NCBI GenBank assembly: GCA_028456385.1 | Contig: JALNQF010000079.1 | Location: 119,649-183,648, forward strand | Reading direction: 5' to 3' | Length of the DNA stretch: 64,000 nt | Source of the DNA: Ophiosphaerella korrae | Taxonomy: Eukaryota > Ascomycota > Dothideomycetes > Pleosporales > Phaeosphaeriaceae | Shown here: positions 22,833 to 33,393 of the stretch, in pieces | Numbering within the stretch: the first letter of the stretch is position 1 | How the letters are laid out: the number at the start of each line of letters is the position of its first letter | The notes under the pieces: generated by a model | Database searches by the model: none | Seen by the model: the letters and a program-made list of their open reading frames with translations, nothing else | What the model was told of the DNA's origin: nothing | Program-made: the position numbers and the translations under genes

Positions 22833-23000
22833 CACTTTATGTGTCCGCCACCTGCCTGGATAACCGCCTGGCAGAACTCACTTATTGAGGTAGCATACTT
22901 CTGGTACTCAGTTATCTGAATCTTCTCCCACTCCTCCTGTAGATACTGCCTTACATCCTCCTTAGTATGTGGAAAGCGCTTCTCAACGATTTGGTGTTTT
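22833..23000 (-). mobile_element. Tc1/mariner transposase C-terminal relic
   Basis: The minus strand reads FPHTKEDVRQYLQEEWEKIQ, then FCQAVIQAGGGHIKW and a stop. This is the C-terminal end of a fungal Tc1-type transposase, related to the C-terminus in the 26354-27002 element (CWAVIMAGGGHTKW). The rest of the element is gone. Confidence 0.7.
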
Positions 23001-23585
23001 TGGCATAGTGGTGGGTGGATGATGGTAAGAGAAAAATATACCTTGACTGTGTATTAGAACCTTACCTATATAATCCTAAGTATTGTTTCTAGAAGCGTCA
23101 TCTAGAACCCATGCACAGGTCATTTGTAAGCGGCACTACAAACCCGCTCATAGGGGGTGGGCCTTGTACACCTGGCAAGGCCCTTGGCTAGACTCGAGAA
23201 TTGCTATGAATTCGATAATGAGCGAAAGTACCTGGTCGCCCTTATAACAAGATGTACTCAGCTTTTGAGCTGGGCTCGAAATGCTACTCTGACATATGTC
23301 ACGTGACTACTCCATACCCTTTACATGCTCCACAGCATTCTTCATTGAGGCAAGCAACTGCTGCAAGTACTTCTGCGACTACATGCGCTACATGGTGCTT
23401 CTTGTAATCCATGACCTCCCGACCCAGGGCATATGTCCCGACAATCTCTTCCGCAAGCCTTCTCTTATGCCCCGGGGGGATAATGTGCTGATATCCTGCA
23501 TCACCAACTGTAGAATTTGCGGGTAATCTAGGAGAGGGATGTATTCCCACTGCAAGCCGGGAGGTGGTGCCTCGGAAACAATATT
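23001..23585. other. Unidentified decayed coding fragment
   Basis: On the minus strand, two frames appear to be one coding sequence split by a shift at the C/G run near 23471-23477. The first part reads RAINIVSEAPPPGLQWEYIP and the second RRLAEEIVGTYALGREVMDY, ending at 23299. About 100 residues of unknown family, ending abruptly where the alcohol-dehydrogenase fragment begins. Confidence 0.3.
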
Positions 23586-24421
23586 GATGGCACGCAAGCC
23601 GAGTTTGTAAGGATTCCGTATGCGGATAACAGCCTTTACAAAGTGTCCCCACAGGTTGACGAGAAGAATTTGGTTATGCTTTCAGGCATCTTTCCGACCG
23701 GGTTTGAGTGTGGTGTGCTGAATGGCCGTGTCGCGCCAGGGTTAACTGCAGCCATTGTCGGTTCCGGTCCTGTTGGTCTCGCCGCCCTCATCAGACTTGC
23801 CAACAAGCAAGTCCGATCGGCGGCTTGATTCGCGAACAGGGATAGCGTAAGGACCTTGCGTGACCTCACGGACCGTAAGACATGCCTTGCACGCTTAAAT
23901 AGGAACCAAGCCGCTGATCAGGCTCGCTTGTGGGCAAGTCTGGCCCTCTTCGCCGCGCAGCTTTACCCTCCAAGCATTATCATCATGATCGAGAGCGATG
24001 AACGCCGACTCAAAATCGCGAAAACGTCTGGAGTCACGCATACCACGAGCCCAGATCAAGCAGTCGATGTAGTCAAGGAAGTTACGTCCGACAAGGGTTG
24101 CGATGTCGGCATCCCTGCTACCTTCCATCGGTGTCAGGAACTTGTCGCACCAGGCAGTGTAATTGCAAATATTAGCGTACATGTTGGGCTTGTGCCAGCG
24201 AAGGCGGGGGGCTAATCTGACGTATCATAGCCATTACAACGAGACATGTCGACACTACATCTACTCCAATGCTCATGGATATGCTCGTATCGGGGAAATT
24301 GCCAGCCGAGAAGCTAATCACGCATCGATTCAAATTTGATAACATGGAAAAGGCGTACAATGCATTCCAAAATGCACAGCATGAGAAGTCGTTGAATGTG
24401 CTCGTTGAGATGCCTTCTTAG
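23586..24421 (+). pseudogene. Zinc-type alcohol dehydrogenase, truncated and interrupted
   Basis: The retained part begins abruptly (AEFVRIPYADNSLYKV) and includes the Rossmann motif VGSGPVGLAAL. A 151-bp hAT-type insertion (23792-23942) follows, then AAQLYPPSIIIMIESDERRL, the coenzyme-binding core, and from about 24235 the C-terminal block (PMLMDMLVSGKLPAEKLITH) to a TAG at 24419-24421. The N-terminal GroES-like half with the catalytic zinc ligands is missing, and a short segment near 24200-24230 is lost with a frame change. Intact relatives oxidise alcohols or reduce aldehydes with NAD(P). This copy cannot. Confidence 0.85.
23792..23942. mobile_element. hAT-type MITE, 151 bp, inside ADH coding sequence
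   Basis: Begins CAGACTTGCCAACAAGC and ends GCTTGTGGGCAAGTCTG, a 17-bp terminal inverted repeat with one mismatch. It is flanked by GCCCTCAT (23784-23791) and GCCCTCTT (23943-23950), an 8-bp target duplication with one change. Removing the element and one duplicate restores a continuous ADH frame (GLAAL joined to FAAQLY). The ends are shared with 18646-19098. Confidence 0.88.
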
Positions 24422-24572
24422 TGCTACGCGCTTATGGTAGGTAATGCAGATTTACGTCCATCGGTGACACTGCATATTGAAGGTGAAATTCATCAGAAAG
24501 CCCATAAGATAATTCAAATCGTTCACTCGCCTTTTTTTTTTCTAAAATCCTCCAGGCGTTCCTTCGACTGCT

Positions 24573-24710
24573 TCAATCATCCACGATTACATCTGCAAAG
24601 GCATCAACCTCGTCCCACTTTCTAAGATCTCCATAAGTAATTCCCCCAAGCATCTCGCAACACACTTTTACAAACATTGGCTCTGCGCTTGGTTGGATTG
24701 TTCCATTTAA
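24573..24710 (-). pseudogene. Flavodoxin-like C-terminal fragment
   Basis: The minus strand reads LNGTIQPSAEPMFVKVCCEM then LGGITYGDLRKWDEVDAFAD, parallel to LLGGTLDRENVTCC and IGGVTEGDFRDWNAIDTWAD in the complete flavodoxin-like gene at 25096-25656. The similarity stops at 24710, where a hAT-like terminus begins. A partial duplicate of the neighbour. Confidence 0.75.
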
Positions 24711-24854
24711 CAGACTTGTCAACAAGCAACTTGAGTCAATCAGTTGACTTGAATTGAGTTGACTCAAGCAGAATCAATTCAACTTAGGCCAGTCAACTCG
24801 AGTCAAGTTGCAGTAGCCAAGTCGATTGATTCAAGTTGACAAGCTGACTCGTTA
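24711..24854. mobile_element. Possible hAT-like element with CAAGTTGAC subterminal repeats
   Basis: Starts CAGACTTGTCAACAAGC, close to the hAT-type ends above, exactly where flavodoxin homology stops. The interior is dense in CAAGT/AGTCAACT words in both orientations. The right end (near GACAAGCTG at about 24848) is unclear and no target duplication is visible, so the element is probably incomplete. Confidence 0.4.
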
Positions 24855-25095
24855 GGCGTACACATTTTATGAGGTTATCAAGTTTAGTGTTACACAAACT
24901 GATCTCTTAGCAGTCAAGTAGATCAAATACTTCGACAAGTAAGTCCAAACAAGTCAAGGTGCTCCCAAATAATTCAAACAACGCTGCTGCCGCAGCCAAA
25001 CAAGTCAAACGGAGAGCTTTTACTTGATTGATTAGAACAAGCGTTTATTAAAAAAAAAGCTTAACGGTCCCATCATTGCCATCTTGTAGAGCCAC

Positions 25096-25656
25096 TCAAG
25101 TGCAGACATCGAAGTTTCTTTCAGGCTCTTTATTCCTTTTCAGCGCCACAACAATGCGGTCTGCCCAAGTGTCAATCGCATTCCAATCTCTGAAATCGCC
25201 CTCGGTAACTCCGCCAATCAAGCCACACATGAACCCTGTGCAACACGTAACATTCTCTCTATCTAGCGTTCCCCCTAACAACACATGCATCCATACCATT
25301 CCATCTAGTATTCTTTGTAAATCCTTGTGAATGCGACTTTCCTCCCATTTCTGCCATCTGTGTCTTATCAATCTTGGCAAAGCATCAGTTGCACCGACTG
25401 AGAATGCAAACAGCGGTTTACGGATCAGCACCTCCTTGTTGGCGATAATAAAGTTGATAGCATCGCTCGGCCAGTGTGCGCCGTAGACCGGGGAACCGAT
25501 TATGATGGCAGTGTAGTGGCTGAGAGTTGAAACATCAAAGTCGCGCATGTCGTGAACCTCGGTCGGCGGTAGTTGCTCAGCTATATGAGCGGAGATGTGC
25601 CTGGCTACGTCAGCGGTGCTGCCGTGCTCAGTGCAGTATAGAGTCAAGATAGGCAT
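25096..25656 (-). CDS. Flavodoxin-like protein (HemG/Flavodoxin_5 type)
   Basis: A 186-residue single-exon frame with the N-terminal FMN phosphate loop TLYCTEHGSTADVARH. IIIGSPVYGAHWPSDAINFI is the second flavin-contact loop with its Tyr, and PLFAFSVGATDAL is the third. The C-terminal part is WADRIVVAL. The order and length fit the single-domain flavodoxin family that includes protoporphyrinogen oxidase HemG and fungal flavodoxin-domain proteins. It likely binds FMN and transfers electrons in the cytosol; the substrate is not deducible. The start ATG at 25656 sits right before the first strand, as expected. It looks intact, and a broken copy lies downstream at 24573-24710. Confidence 0.8.
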   Translation of the reverse strand: MPILTLYCTEHGSTADVARHISAHIAEQLPPTEVHDMRDFDVSTLSHYTAIIIGSPVYGAHWPSDAINFIIANKEVLIRKPLFAFSVGATDALPRLIRHRWQKWEESRIHKDLQRILDGMVWMHVLLGGTLDRENVTCCTGFMCGLIGGVTEGDFRDWNAIDTWADRIVVALKRNKEPERNFDVCT

Positions 25657-25914
25657 ATTGCAAGTGAGTTAGAGCTCGTAATTTTGGTAAGTTGCAAACT
25701 GAATCGAATCTTGTGCCTGATGGACAGAAATAAATGCAAATTTTCAACTTTTTGAGCACATGAACGTGAGATTTGGTGTGTTTTTGGTGGCATGATGTTG
25801 AATGCGCGGAGCTGGTGAATCCTTGTGAACACCTCATCAATAAGTGTGCGTTAGTGGTTCAAAAAAGCAAAAAATGGATGACATGATCTCGTCACTTCAA
25901 GCGCCCCTCCACTG

Positions 25915-26238
25915 CTATGCAATACTTCTGCTCCACTTGAATTTGCGACACACGCCGCGAAACTTCCGAGGAGTGGTCGTGCCTTGTTGATGGCCGACCA
26001 CTTTTGCTTCTGTAGAAGCGTCAAACCCCCCAAAGTAAAATATTTGGTCTAGCGGCAGCGGGTAGTCCAGGGGTAAAGTATACGATCCGGCAGTTGTGTT
26101 GAAAAGATTTTTGAGTCGGTCTGGAAGACCAAGTCTTTTGACATTCTCAAGTGGGATTATCCAATACAAACGCCTTTTGGGCCGAGCATCCTCCCCGATG
26201 TAGATGATGTGAATAGCCGAGCAGGCGCATGACGGCAT
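25915..26238 (-). CDS. Short hypothetical protein
   Basis: A 107-codon frame from an ATG at 26238, containing IYIGEDARPKRRLYWIIPLE. No family recognised, no signal peptide. It could be a fragment of a larger gene. Called only because the composition looks protein-like and no better frame exists here. Confidence 0.3.
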   Translation of the reverse strand: MPSCACSAIHIIYIGEDARPKRRLYWIIPLENVKRLGLPDRLKNLFNTTAGSYTLPLDYPLPLDQIFYFGGFDASTEAKVVGHQQGTTTPRKFRGVCRKFKWSRSIA

Positions 26239-26353
26239 TTACCCACCCCCAATAGACCCATGTGGCGCGCCCAGGTCGGCCAAATATCTTCACATGCCAT
26301 TGTTGTCTCATTGGTTAGGCGATTTTAGCCAGGATAATCCTAGGCTATACCTA

Positions 26354-27002
26354 CAAGGGGGGACACATACGGATTGCTAGCGCGTTCGGTGGGGGCAGGT
26401 CTGTGCGTAGAAGGCTCGAGAATCTGTGACACTGTTTTACACACAGTTTTGCTGGTAACTAAATGTACCAAATTCATGCCTTTTCGTCGAGATGCCACAA
26501 CGCCGGCTCAGCTACAAGCAACGCGTACAGATATGGACCCTTAGAGAGGAGGGCCTATCCCAGGAATAAATTGCAGGGAAGCTTGGTATTCCTTAGTCTA
26601 CTATTTCTTACTACTTGAAGACCCAGCTAACGCCTACAAAGCCTTACGGCTAGCTACTAATACTCGATACACCTCTTCGAAAGCTACTTGTACGCTATGC
26701 TACCTAGAACGCCGAGCAACGCCGCAAGACTCGCGAAGAAATTGCTGACGAGTTTGGTATCAGGGTCTGCCGCCGTACGTCATACAGAGGCTGAATTAAT
26801 GCAATACATGAGGGACTACACTACCTCAAATATATCAGATCCATGAAGCAGCCCTGCTGGGCGGTAATAATGGCAGGTGGCGGACATACAAAATGGTAAC
26901 CTGATGTATTTTACTTAGTAATCCTTATACAAAAAGGCATAGTCAATACATCTAGTTAGTGGGACCCGAACCACGCTAGCAATCCGTATGTGTCCCCCCT
27001 TG
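26354..27002 (+). mobile_element. Tc1/mariner deletion derivative, 649 bp
   Basis: Perfect terminal inverted repeats of 29 bp begin CAAGGGGGGACACATACGG and are flanked by TA on both sides (26352-26353, 27003-27004), the Tc1/mariner target duplication. From 26493 it encodes the N-terminal helix-turn-helix of a Tc1-type transposase (MPQRRLSYKQRVQIWTLREE, later RRKTREEIADEFGI), with TAA/TAG in place of CAA/CAG codons. It then jumps to the transposase C-terminus (CWAVIMAGGGHTKW). The DDE core is deleted, so it could move only with help from a full element. Confidence 0.92.
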
Positions 27003-27119
27003 TATTATCCCCTGCACCGCCAAACCCGCCCCCCTACGGACCACCTGGTGTTGGCCAATCAGCGCGTAGGTGAACTCACCACCATAAATCTATCGTGAGA
27101 ATAGGGAAATTCGGTCCCA

Positions 27120-28750
27120 TAATATTTCCCATATAAATCAATTTTACCATTCACTGCAAAGATGCCCGCCGGCGCGGGTGACGATCCTGATATTGTTGGT
27201 TATACCAAATACACCAAACCTCGCGGTAACCCACCAAAATTGACACCTACGCCGCCACCTGCCTGCCAGCCTCTCTCAATCCACAACTACGACGCTGGGT
27301 ACGCGCACCTCTTTCAAGGAGTAGATACCGACAATCCTATCGTCTTGTTGGGCCTGTTTTTTTACACCGCCGTACTTGACAGGCTAGCCTACCACACGAA
27401 CCAGCACGCCAAACAGCTTCGAGCTGCCAACACCGCTAACGAGCCCTACGCCAGGGCGTGAAATCTGACGCCGCCGAACGAGCTTTACACCTAATTCGCG
27501 ATAGTTATATATATTGGCGTCCACCAAGAGCCATCAATTGTGGAGTACTGGAGTAAGCTACGCCAAAGCGCGCCTACTCATACAGTCAACAGCTACATGT
27601 CGCGCGTACGCTAGGGGCAGCTTTATCGCTACGTATGCTATATAGAAGTTCCAAAATCGTTTAAATCACCGTTTGGGCGTGTATGGGATCTCTGAGCATC
27701 TACGTACTCAGTCGCTGGCCCTATGGGAGCTTGGTAAGCATCTCTGTATTGATGAAGCTATAGCTAGATTTACTGAGCGCATCAGTGAGGTGATTGTTAT
27801 TGAGTCAAAGCCTACGCCAGATGGCTTTAAAATCTGGTGGCTAGCTAGCGACGGCGTTACACTTGACTGGCTTTTCCACGCCAAAGGCGCCACCCGAGGC
27901 GCCACCCGAGGCCCCGCCAATCTCGATGCTGAGATCGTTGATCTGGCCAAATTTACGCCTACTGACTGCGTGCCCACTCACGCTCGTCCCTGACAAAGGC
28001 CCTGATGGGCAGCGCTTGTTTCTACCAGGTCGCCACATCCTCTGGATGGACAACCTCTTTACACCAATGCCACTACTTGAATATCTACCGGAGCAAGGCA
28101 TAGGTGGTGCTGGGACTGCTAAGAAGGAAGACTGGGAGACTGAGGCTGAGGCTGAGGCATCATTTGGTGTTCCTACCGCGGTGGCCCGCGGTAAGAAGAA
28201 GCTTCAAAAAGAACGATTTGACGCCAATCTTATAAGGCTCAAGAGGGAGTTTACAGCTACAACAGCTTGGGTAGACACCTACTACGCGGTCTCCAAGAAC
28301 AATACAGTACTGGAGATGGCCTGACGCGATTCACAGGTAGTTCTTTTTGCCTCTACTGTGGCCGACGGTGTTACAATCGTCAACAAGCTACGCCGTCGAC
28401 CAACCACCGCCCTTATTAATAAGAAGCCGTATGAGAAGGCCTTTGGCGGGGACAAAATTAAGTGGTTAGGCATTCCTAAGATAGTAGATGGCTACAATCA
28501 ACACAAAAGCGGGGTTGATAAGTTTGACCAGGCTCGAGAGCCCTATACCGTATGTGAAAGGAATCAAGATTGAAAACATGCAGAATACCATGGCATTATT
28601 CAGCGGGTCGGCGAGTTGCTAAGGCGCATCTTGCGGATTGTTCTAGGTTGCGCCCGATTTTGCGGGGATGGTCTGACCCCTCAATACGCCACCGCCAAGG
28701 CTCAGACCACTTTAGACTATGCCATCATCGAGCGTGAATAACAACAAAAA
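27120..28750 (+). mobile_element. PiggyBac-like transposase, decayed
   Basis: Successive fragments from the ATG at 27162 follow the order of fungal DDE_Tnp_1_7 transposases: LSIHNYDAGYAHLFQGVDTD, CIDEAIARFTERISEV with KPTPDGFKIWWLASDG, LPGRHILWMDNLFTPMPLLE, AVSKNNTVLEMA, and after a stop VLFASTVADGV with RRRP and VDGYNQHKSGVDKFDQ. At least three stops and frame changes (27459, about 27990, 28322) disable it. Catalytic aspartates are still readable in the DEAIARF and MDNLF blocks. TTAA-flanked ends were not found. A TATA-like ATATAAAT lies at 27131-27138. Confidence 0.88.
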
Positions 28751-29120
28751 AAATCTGAGCCTAACGTAGCAAATATTGTTTGACTAGTTACCCAACACGT
28801 TAGAAAAAAAACCCAAACATATTACCTTAGGCAGCACAGGGGCGAACATATCCGACCAAGCTCAGAGGCATGATGACGAGATCAAAGCGCAGAAACTTTG
28901 ATCTTCCTCGTGAACAATGGTGAGATGACCTGATCGTAGAGAGGGAGATCTCAGATGCAGAACCCCAGGTGTGGCGATCATGATCACGGCCGCCAGCGGC
29001 CGCAAATGGCGTGACACAACAACACATATTTGCCTGGAGCCTTATTGTTGAAAAAGTAGCTTTCAATATTTCCAATTGAATTATACGCGAAGCAAAAAGG
29101 TAAAGGACGAGATCGACATC
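28751..29120. other. Upstream of RING gene, no other gene seen
   Basis: AT-rich at first (28745-28830), then ordinary sequence. It probably contains the promoter of the RING-finger gene. Confidence 0.45.
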
Positions 29121-29678
29121 ATGCCGACAACCCCATTTCTTGGCTTGGAAAAGAAATCTGAAGATCTTGGGAGTACATCAAACTCATTGGATCTCCTTGT
29201 TATATCTATTGCAACATCTGTACTCATCCTCGCACTTGGGTAAGTGTAGTAGAGTATCTTGTTGGTACGACTTAGTATTGATTCGAGATTACAGAGTTTT
29301 CATATACTGTACTACCAGTCGAGGTCGTGTCCGGGAGACGCCATCCAGTGCAGTCGAACAATTGAATCAATCCCTACCGCCTGAAACTCTGAGTAGGTGG
29401 TGTGAAGAGAACCAGGCAAGTGCTCTAGGTCAACGATACAAGAATACTGAAGAAAGAATATGGTAACTTATATCTAATCTTGATGGGATCTATCATGCTG
29501 AATTCGCTACAGTGTCATTTGTTTAGAGGTAATTAAGGGTGAGGAGATTGTTCGTGCATTGAGCTGCGATCACATATATCATTTACAATGCTTTGACAAA
29601 TGGTTTACTGGGTCTCATAGGTATTGTCCATTATGCCATCGGCTGGTGTTGCCGACAGAGCGGGAGGTGACGGTCTGA
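29121..29678 (+). CDS. Small membrane RING-H2 protein (probable E3 ubiquitin ligase)
   Basis: Three short exons, 29121-29239, 29295-29462 and 29513-29678, with introns of 55 and 50 bp (GTAAGT...ACAG and GTAACT...ACAG), join to 150 residues. One hydrophobic helix (LLVISIATSVLILALG) near residues 24-42 is followed by a basic SRGRVRET stop-transfer segment. The C-terminus is a RING-H2 finger: CVIC, then SCDHIYHLQCF, then YCPLC, giving the Cys3-His2-Cys3 set with all eight ligands. Small single-pass RING-H2 proteins of this form are membrane-bound E3 ligases that bind an E2 through the ring. The target is unknown. No lesion is seen. The exons are too short to stand out as long open frames. Confidence 0.82.
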
Positions 29679-30664
29679 AGAAGGAAGATTATTTGGAATA
29701 CGATGAAAGCACTGAGGGCGTAGAGAGCCTGTTTGGAGCTGATGTGATTGCCCATGCGGTGAGTGAAAGATGAGGGCCAGAATATGATCGTGCCTGTCAT
29801 CTCGGATGACGCCGGGATAGGACTAAATGTACTTAGATGCTAATGTTCCTGACATCTTATCTGGTTTTCTAACTCTCCTATCTTTCGCTAATCTATCGTG
29901 GCGTGGGGTTTGGCAGTCGTCATCTCGGAAACTACTGGTGCAGCCAACGAGACCAAGGACGGATAATTAAGGTGCACCGCTAGCCAATGCCTGATGTACA
30001 GCTTCTCTGGAGGGTTGACCGTTCTCGCCGATTGTATCAGCCCATATCACCCGATTTCAGACGCCTCTCTTCGGCTGGGATCACGATCTATCACAAGGTG
30101 TTTCCGCTATTCTTGCCAAGATTCCAAACCCAAAGCTTGTTGATCCTCCGTTTGTGTGGGTTATAGACATCTCCAAGCGCATCTCCCCAAACCATATTCG
30201 ACCCTGGAGACCTCTAGAACTCTCGGTGTCATTGTGTAAATCGTACTGGACTGATATCTGCTGTCAAACGTCCGATAATTACGTGACATAGTTGCTACTG
30301 CAACCTTTATAGTCGTTAGCGAAATCGGCTTCCCATTCGCAGGCTGCAACTTCGACTGCGGCAGGGTCAGGCCCTTGTATCGTCGATCGCCGATCATGAT
30401 GCTAACGGTTAGCGCTTAACTGCAGGAAAGCTAGAGATAATAGAGGATCGCCTCGTCAAGCGCGACAAGGGTCGTGCGGGGTAAGAGACGAATTCGCTAG
30501 CGACTCGTACACATATCTCTCATAACCCCAAGTGCGAGCAGAGTGACAGATTAGAAGCGCAGATAGAGACAATCTGCACTCAGCACTTGCTTAATTTTCT
30601 ACCTGTCAGATCCAATCGACTAAAATTTCCCAAATGGACCAAGACCTGCCAAGGCTACCCCATA
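29679..30664. other. Non-coding, upstream of bHLH gene
   Basis: No family-like frame. The last about 100 bp hold the leader of the bHLH gene, with an ATG at 30634 opening a 35-codon frame (to 30741) that overlaps the main start in another frame and could dampen translation. Confidence 0.45.
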
Positions 30665-31543
30665 ATGCCCAGCCGCAAGTCCCCACCACACCTACTGGTA
30701 GACCCACCAGACATATCGATGTTCGACCTCGAGATCTTTGACAGCTTCGATAACTCATATCTGACCAGCACGTACAGCCCGCTTTCCAATAACTACTTCG
30801 GCCAGGTCTACGGCTCCGACTTTTGCGATGACGACATCGCCAAGAGTGAAGTCAACTTTCGTGCCGTAGCACAGTTGCCCGTACCCAACGGCATTGCTGT
30901 AATGCCTGTACCAGCGACGCCAGTTACAACTCTAAGCCCGCAATGCTCTCTTTTATGGACGGAAGTTGATTTGGCCCCCTTTGAACGCATCGGCAAGTTC
31001 TATCGGCCCACTCCCACTCCCACTCCCACTCCTACCGACACCGTTTCCAGCATTGAACCACCGTCACGACACATATCCTCCGCAGGTGGGCAACCGAATT
31101 CGCCCCTTTCCAACAAAGCGCCACCGCCAGAACCACGACGCGAGTCACGGAGGTCCACTAAAACTTCATTGCCTCCGCGCAAGCGTAGCTGTCCACTAAC
31201 CAAAAGAGGCAGCTCCGATAAATTACCACAGCGCCTACCCCACAAACAAGTAGAGCGCAAGTACCGAGAAGGACTAAACATGGAGCTCGAGCGCTTGCGA
31301 CGTGCTGTTCCGACGCTTCCGCAGAGCAACAGTGCAAGACCGAGCAAACCGAGAGTCCTGAATGCAGCCATTGCTTACATCAAGCAAATCGAGTGCGAAC
31401 GAGATGCATTCATGGACCAAGCGAGGGAATTGGGAAGTGAGCTGCCACTAGACTTAGCAACTGTCGCTGGAAGACACAGAGTTGGTCGAAGCCTGAGTCG
31501 CAGATATGATACGCTGAATATTAGGACAAATCAACGCAACTAG
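30665..31543 (+). CDS. bHLH transcription factor (SREBP-like basic region)
   Basis: A single exon; the first in-frame ATG at 30665 gives 292 residues. An acidic, Ser/Thr/Pro-rich N-terminal half includes a (Pro-Thr)n run. A basic stretch (PPRKRSCPLTKRGSSDK) precedes the bHLH at about residues 193-250. The basic region is HKQVERKYREGLN with the tyrosine typical of SREBP-type bHLH proteins, followed by LERLRRAVPTLPQ as helix 1, a loop, and PRVLNAAIAYIKQIE as helix 2. There is no membrane segment, so it is a nuclear factor and not a tethered SREBP. It should bind E-box or sterol-element-like DNA as a dimer; targets cannot be read from sequence. The frame is intact. Confidence 0.88.
   Translation: MPSRKSPPHLLVDPPDISMFDLEIFDSFDNSYLTSTYSPLSNNYFGQVYGSDFCDDDIAKSEVNFRAVAQLPVPNGIAVMPVPATPVTTLSPQCSLLWTEVDLAPFERIGKFYRPTPTPTPTPTDTVSSIEPPSRHISSAGGQPNSPLSNKAPPPEPRRESRRSTKTSLPPRKRSCPLTKRGSSDKLPQRLPHKQVERKYREGLNMELERLRRAVPTLPQSNSARPSKPRVLNAAIAYIKQIECERDAFMDQARELGSELPLDLATVAGRHRVGRSLSRRYDTLNIRTNQRN
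31007..31033 (+). repeat. CACTCC microsatellite in bHLH coding sequence
   Basis: Four to five copies of the hexamer CACTCC encode alternating Pro-Thr in the bHLH protein. Length changes would stay in frame. Confidence 0.85.
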
Positions 31544-33393
31544 GTTATGTGAGGATTGAGAGGTTTTGAGTTAGGGTATCGCTCTTTTTTGGTTTTGTTG
31601 AACATTGCTTCGCACAGTCGCTGAGACAGGTCAACATCGTTTATGGAGACGACCAAATTCCCACAAACATCACTATCCTTCTCCATCTCTTTTCCTTGGT
31701 AGTCCTAAAATCAATATCTTTTTAATTGGCAATACTTCTTCTCAACTGGATCGAGTTTGTGAACAGAGTGGCCCAACAACATTATGTTGTTTATGAACGT
31801 TCATCTCATGCCTGCAGTTCGATCATCTCTCAAATTCTCCCCTGAACATCCGCCAAACTTTTGCGGTGGACTAAATCGTGTGTAAGATGCAAGATTGTAT
31901 CTGGAGCGTGATGCGAATGATCATGGATGCGATGGATGCCGGGTCAGGTGTCTGCCTCGTCCGCTGCGCTCTCTATCGTGATTATCTGGGCTTTCCTCTC
32001 CCTTGATCTGCAAGTGCTCTTCCGATCGAAGCTTTTTAATACATTTCGCAAAGATTCAGAATTTTCTTTTCCTACTCATCCTCTGGTGCACCTTTTAAAG
32101 CATATCGCTAACGCTGCATTAAATGCCCTTCATTTCCGTATTTTTGTACTTGGATCGTTTGTGCACAGAGCCCCCTTAGAGACGTGATCTGGACGACAGA
32201 TTGGAAATGTGATGGTGGTGTGTGGATCGATTTTGTATCTGCAAACATGCAAGATTTCAGCTGACTATTTCTGTCGAGGGTGTATGGAGACCGGCATCTC
32301 TTTTATGGTGTAGGGGGTAGCCCCACCCAACTTCAACACCCAATGGAAGCTGGGCCAGGACACCAAGGCAGGTATGATGAGTCTGGTGACCGACCAGCCA
32401 ATGTGGACCCAAATGGGGGGTGAATATTCGTCTCCACAAGCTTGCTCTTCGCGAATGAAGACTTCTCTACTAGAATATGTGTATTAGTGAAAGGGCCACC
32501 TTATCTGGAGGATTGCTCAGCGATCTTTGAGGAGTTTTCCATGGGTACCAATAGGCTGGTGAATGGGCTGATCGTGTGTTGGTGCGCACAGACAAGAACA
32601 CCAAACTTCCAAACTTCACTTCTTAATATCTTATCTAGTACTAGAGATCTTGATGCAAAATTCATGTACGATATACCTATATATAAAGAATAATATACTT
32701 AAATTTTAAAGAAATCTATTACCACTAGTATAATTTCTATCTATCTTTTTATGTTTTGAAATAAAAAGATAACAGAAAAAAATTCTAGAGCCGTCGAGAC
32801 TTTCTAGGATTTTAGCATATTATTCTCTATATATACATCTATCTTATAAATTTTTTAAAAATGTTTCCCTCCAGTATCAAATACGATATCAAGAAGCAAA
32901 GCTCGGAATTTTGGTGTTCTCGTCCGTGCGGGCCCGACCCAACCCCTACCCGTTTACTAGCCTAGCAGTTTGCGAAGCTGCTCGTGTTGCGCTATGAAAC
33001 AGGGGTGGGTCTCATAGATTGCGGGTGGCTAGTGGTGCAGGAGCATTGGACCACTGGCTGCTTGCGCTGAGCCTCGCCGTGGAGAACATCAGTTCTGAGA
33101 AACTTGCGCTATTGTCGCACGTTCTGGAGCAACGTCGGCTCTATTGAATTCCGTGCCAAGCAAAGGGGTTTTCTTGGCACGGCAACGCACAAGCCAATCT
33201 TCGACATTTTGGGCTTTGCGGTGTGGATCCTAAGAATCAATACGCCGTAATGATTGTAAAGTGGTTTGAGGCGTAAGAAGGCCGTCGACAGAGACTCACA
33301 ATACCACACGGATATTCAACCCTTAGTCCACCAGTCCTCAAGACAACCAATCAGCCACAAACCCTATCTTCAATTCTAAACCAATAATCTAAC
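31544..33393. other. 1.85 kb without a gene
   Basis: 31544-32630 has no family-like frame. 32640-32880 is extremely AT-rich (TATATA, AAAAAATT), consistent with RIP-mutated DNA. 33000-33390 appears non-coding. Confidence 0.5.
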
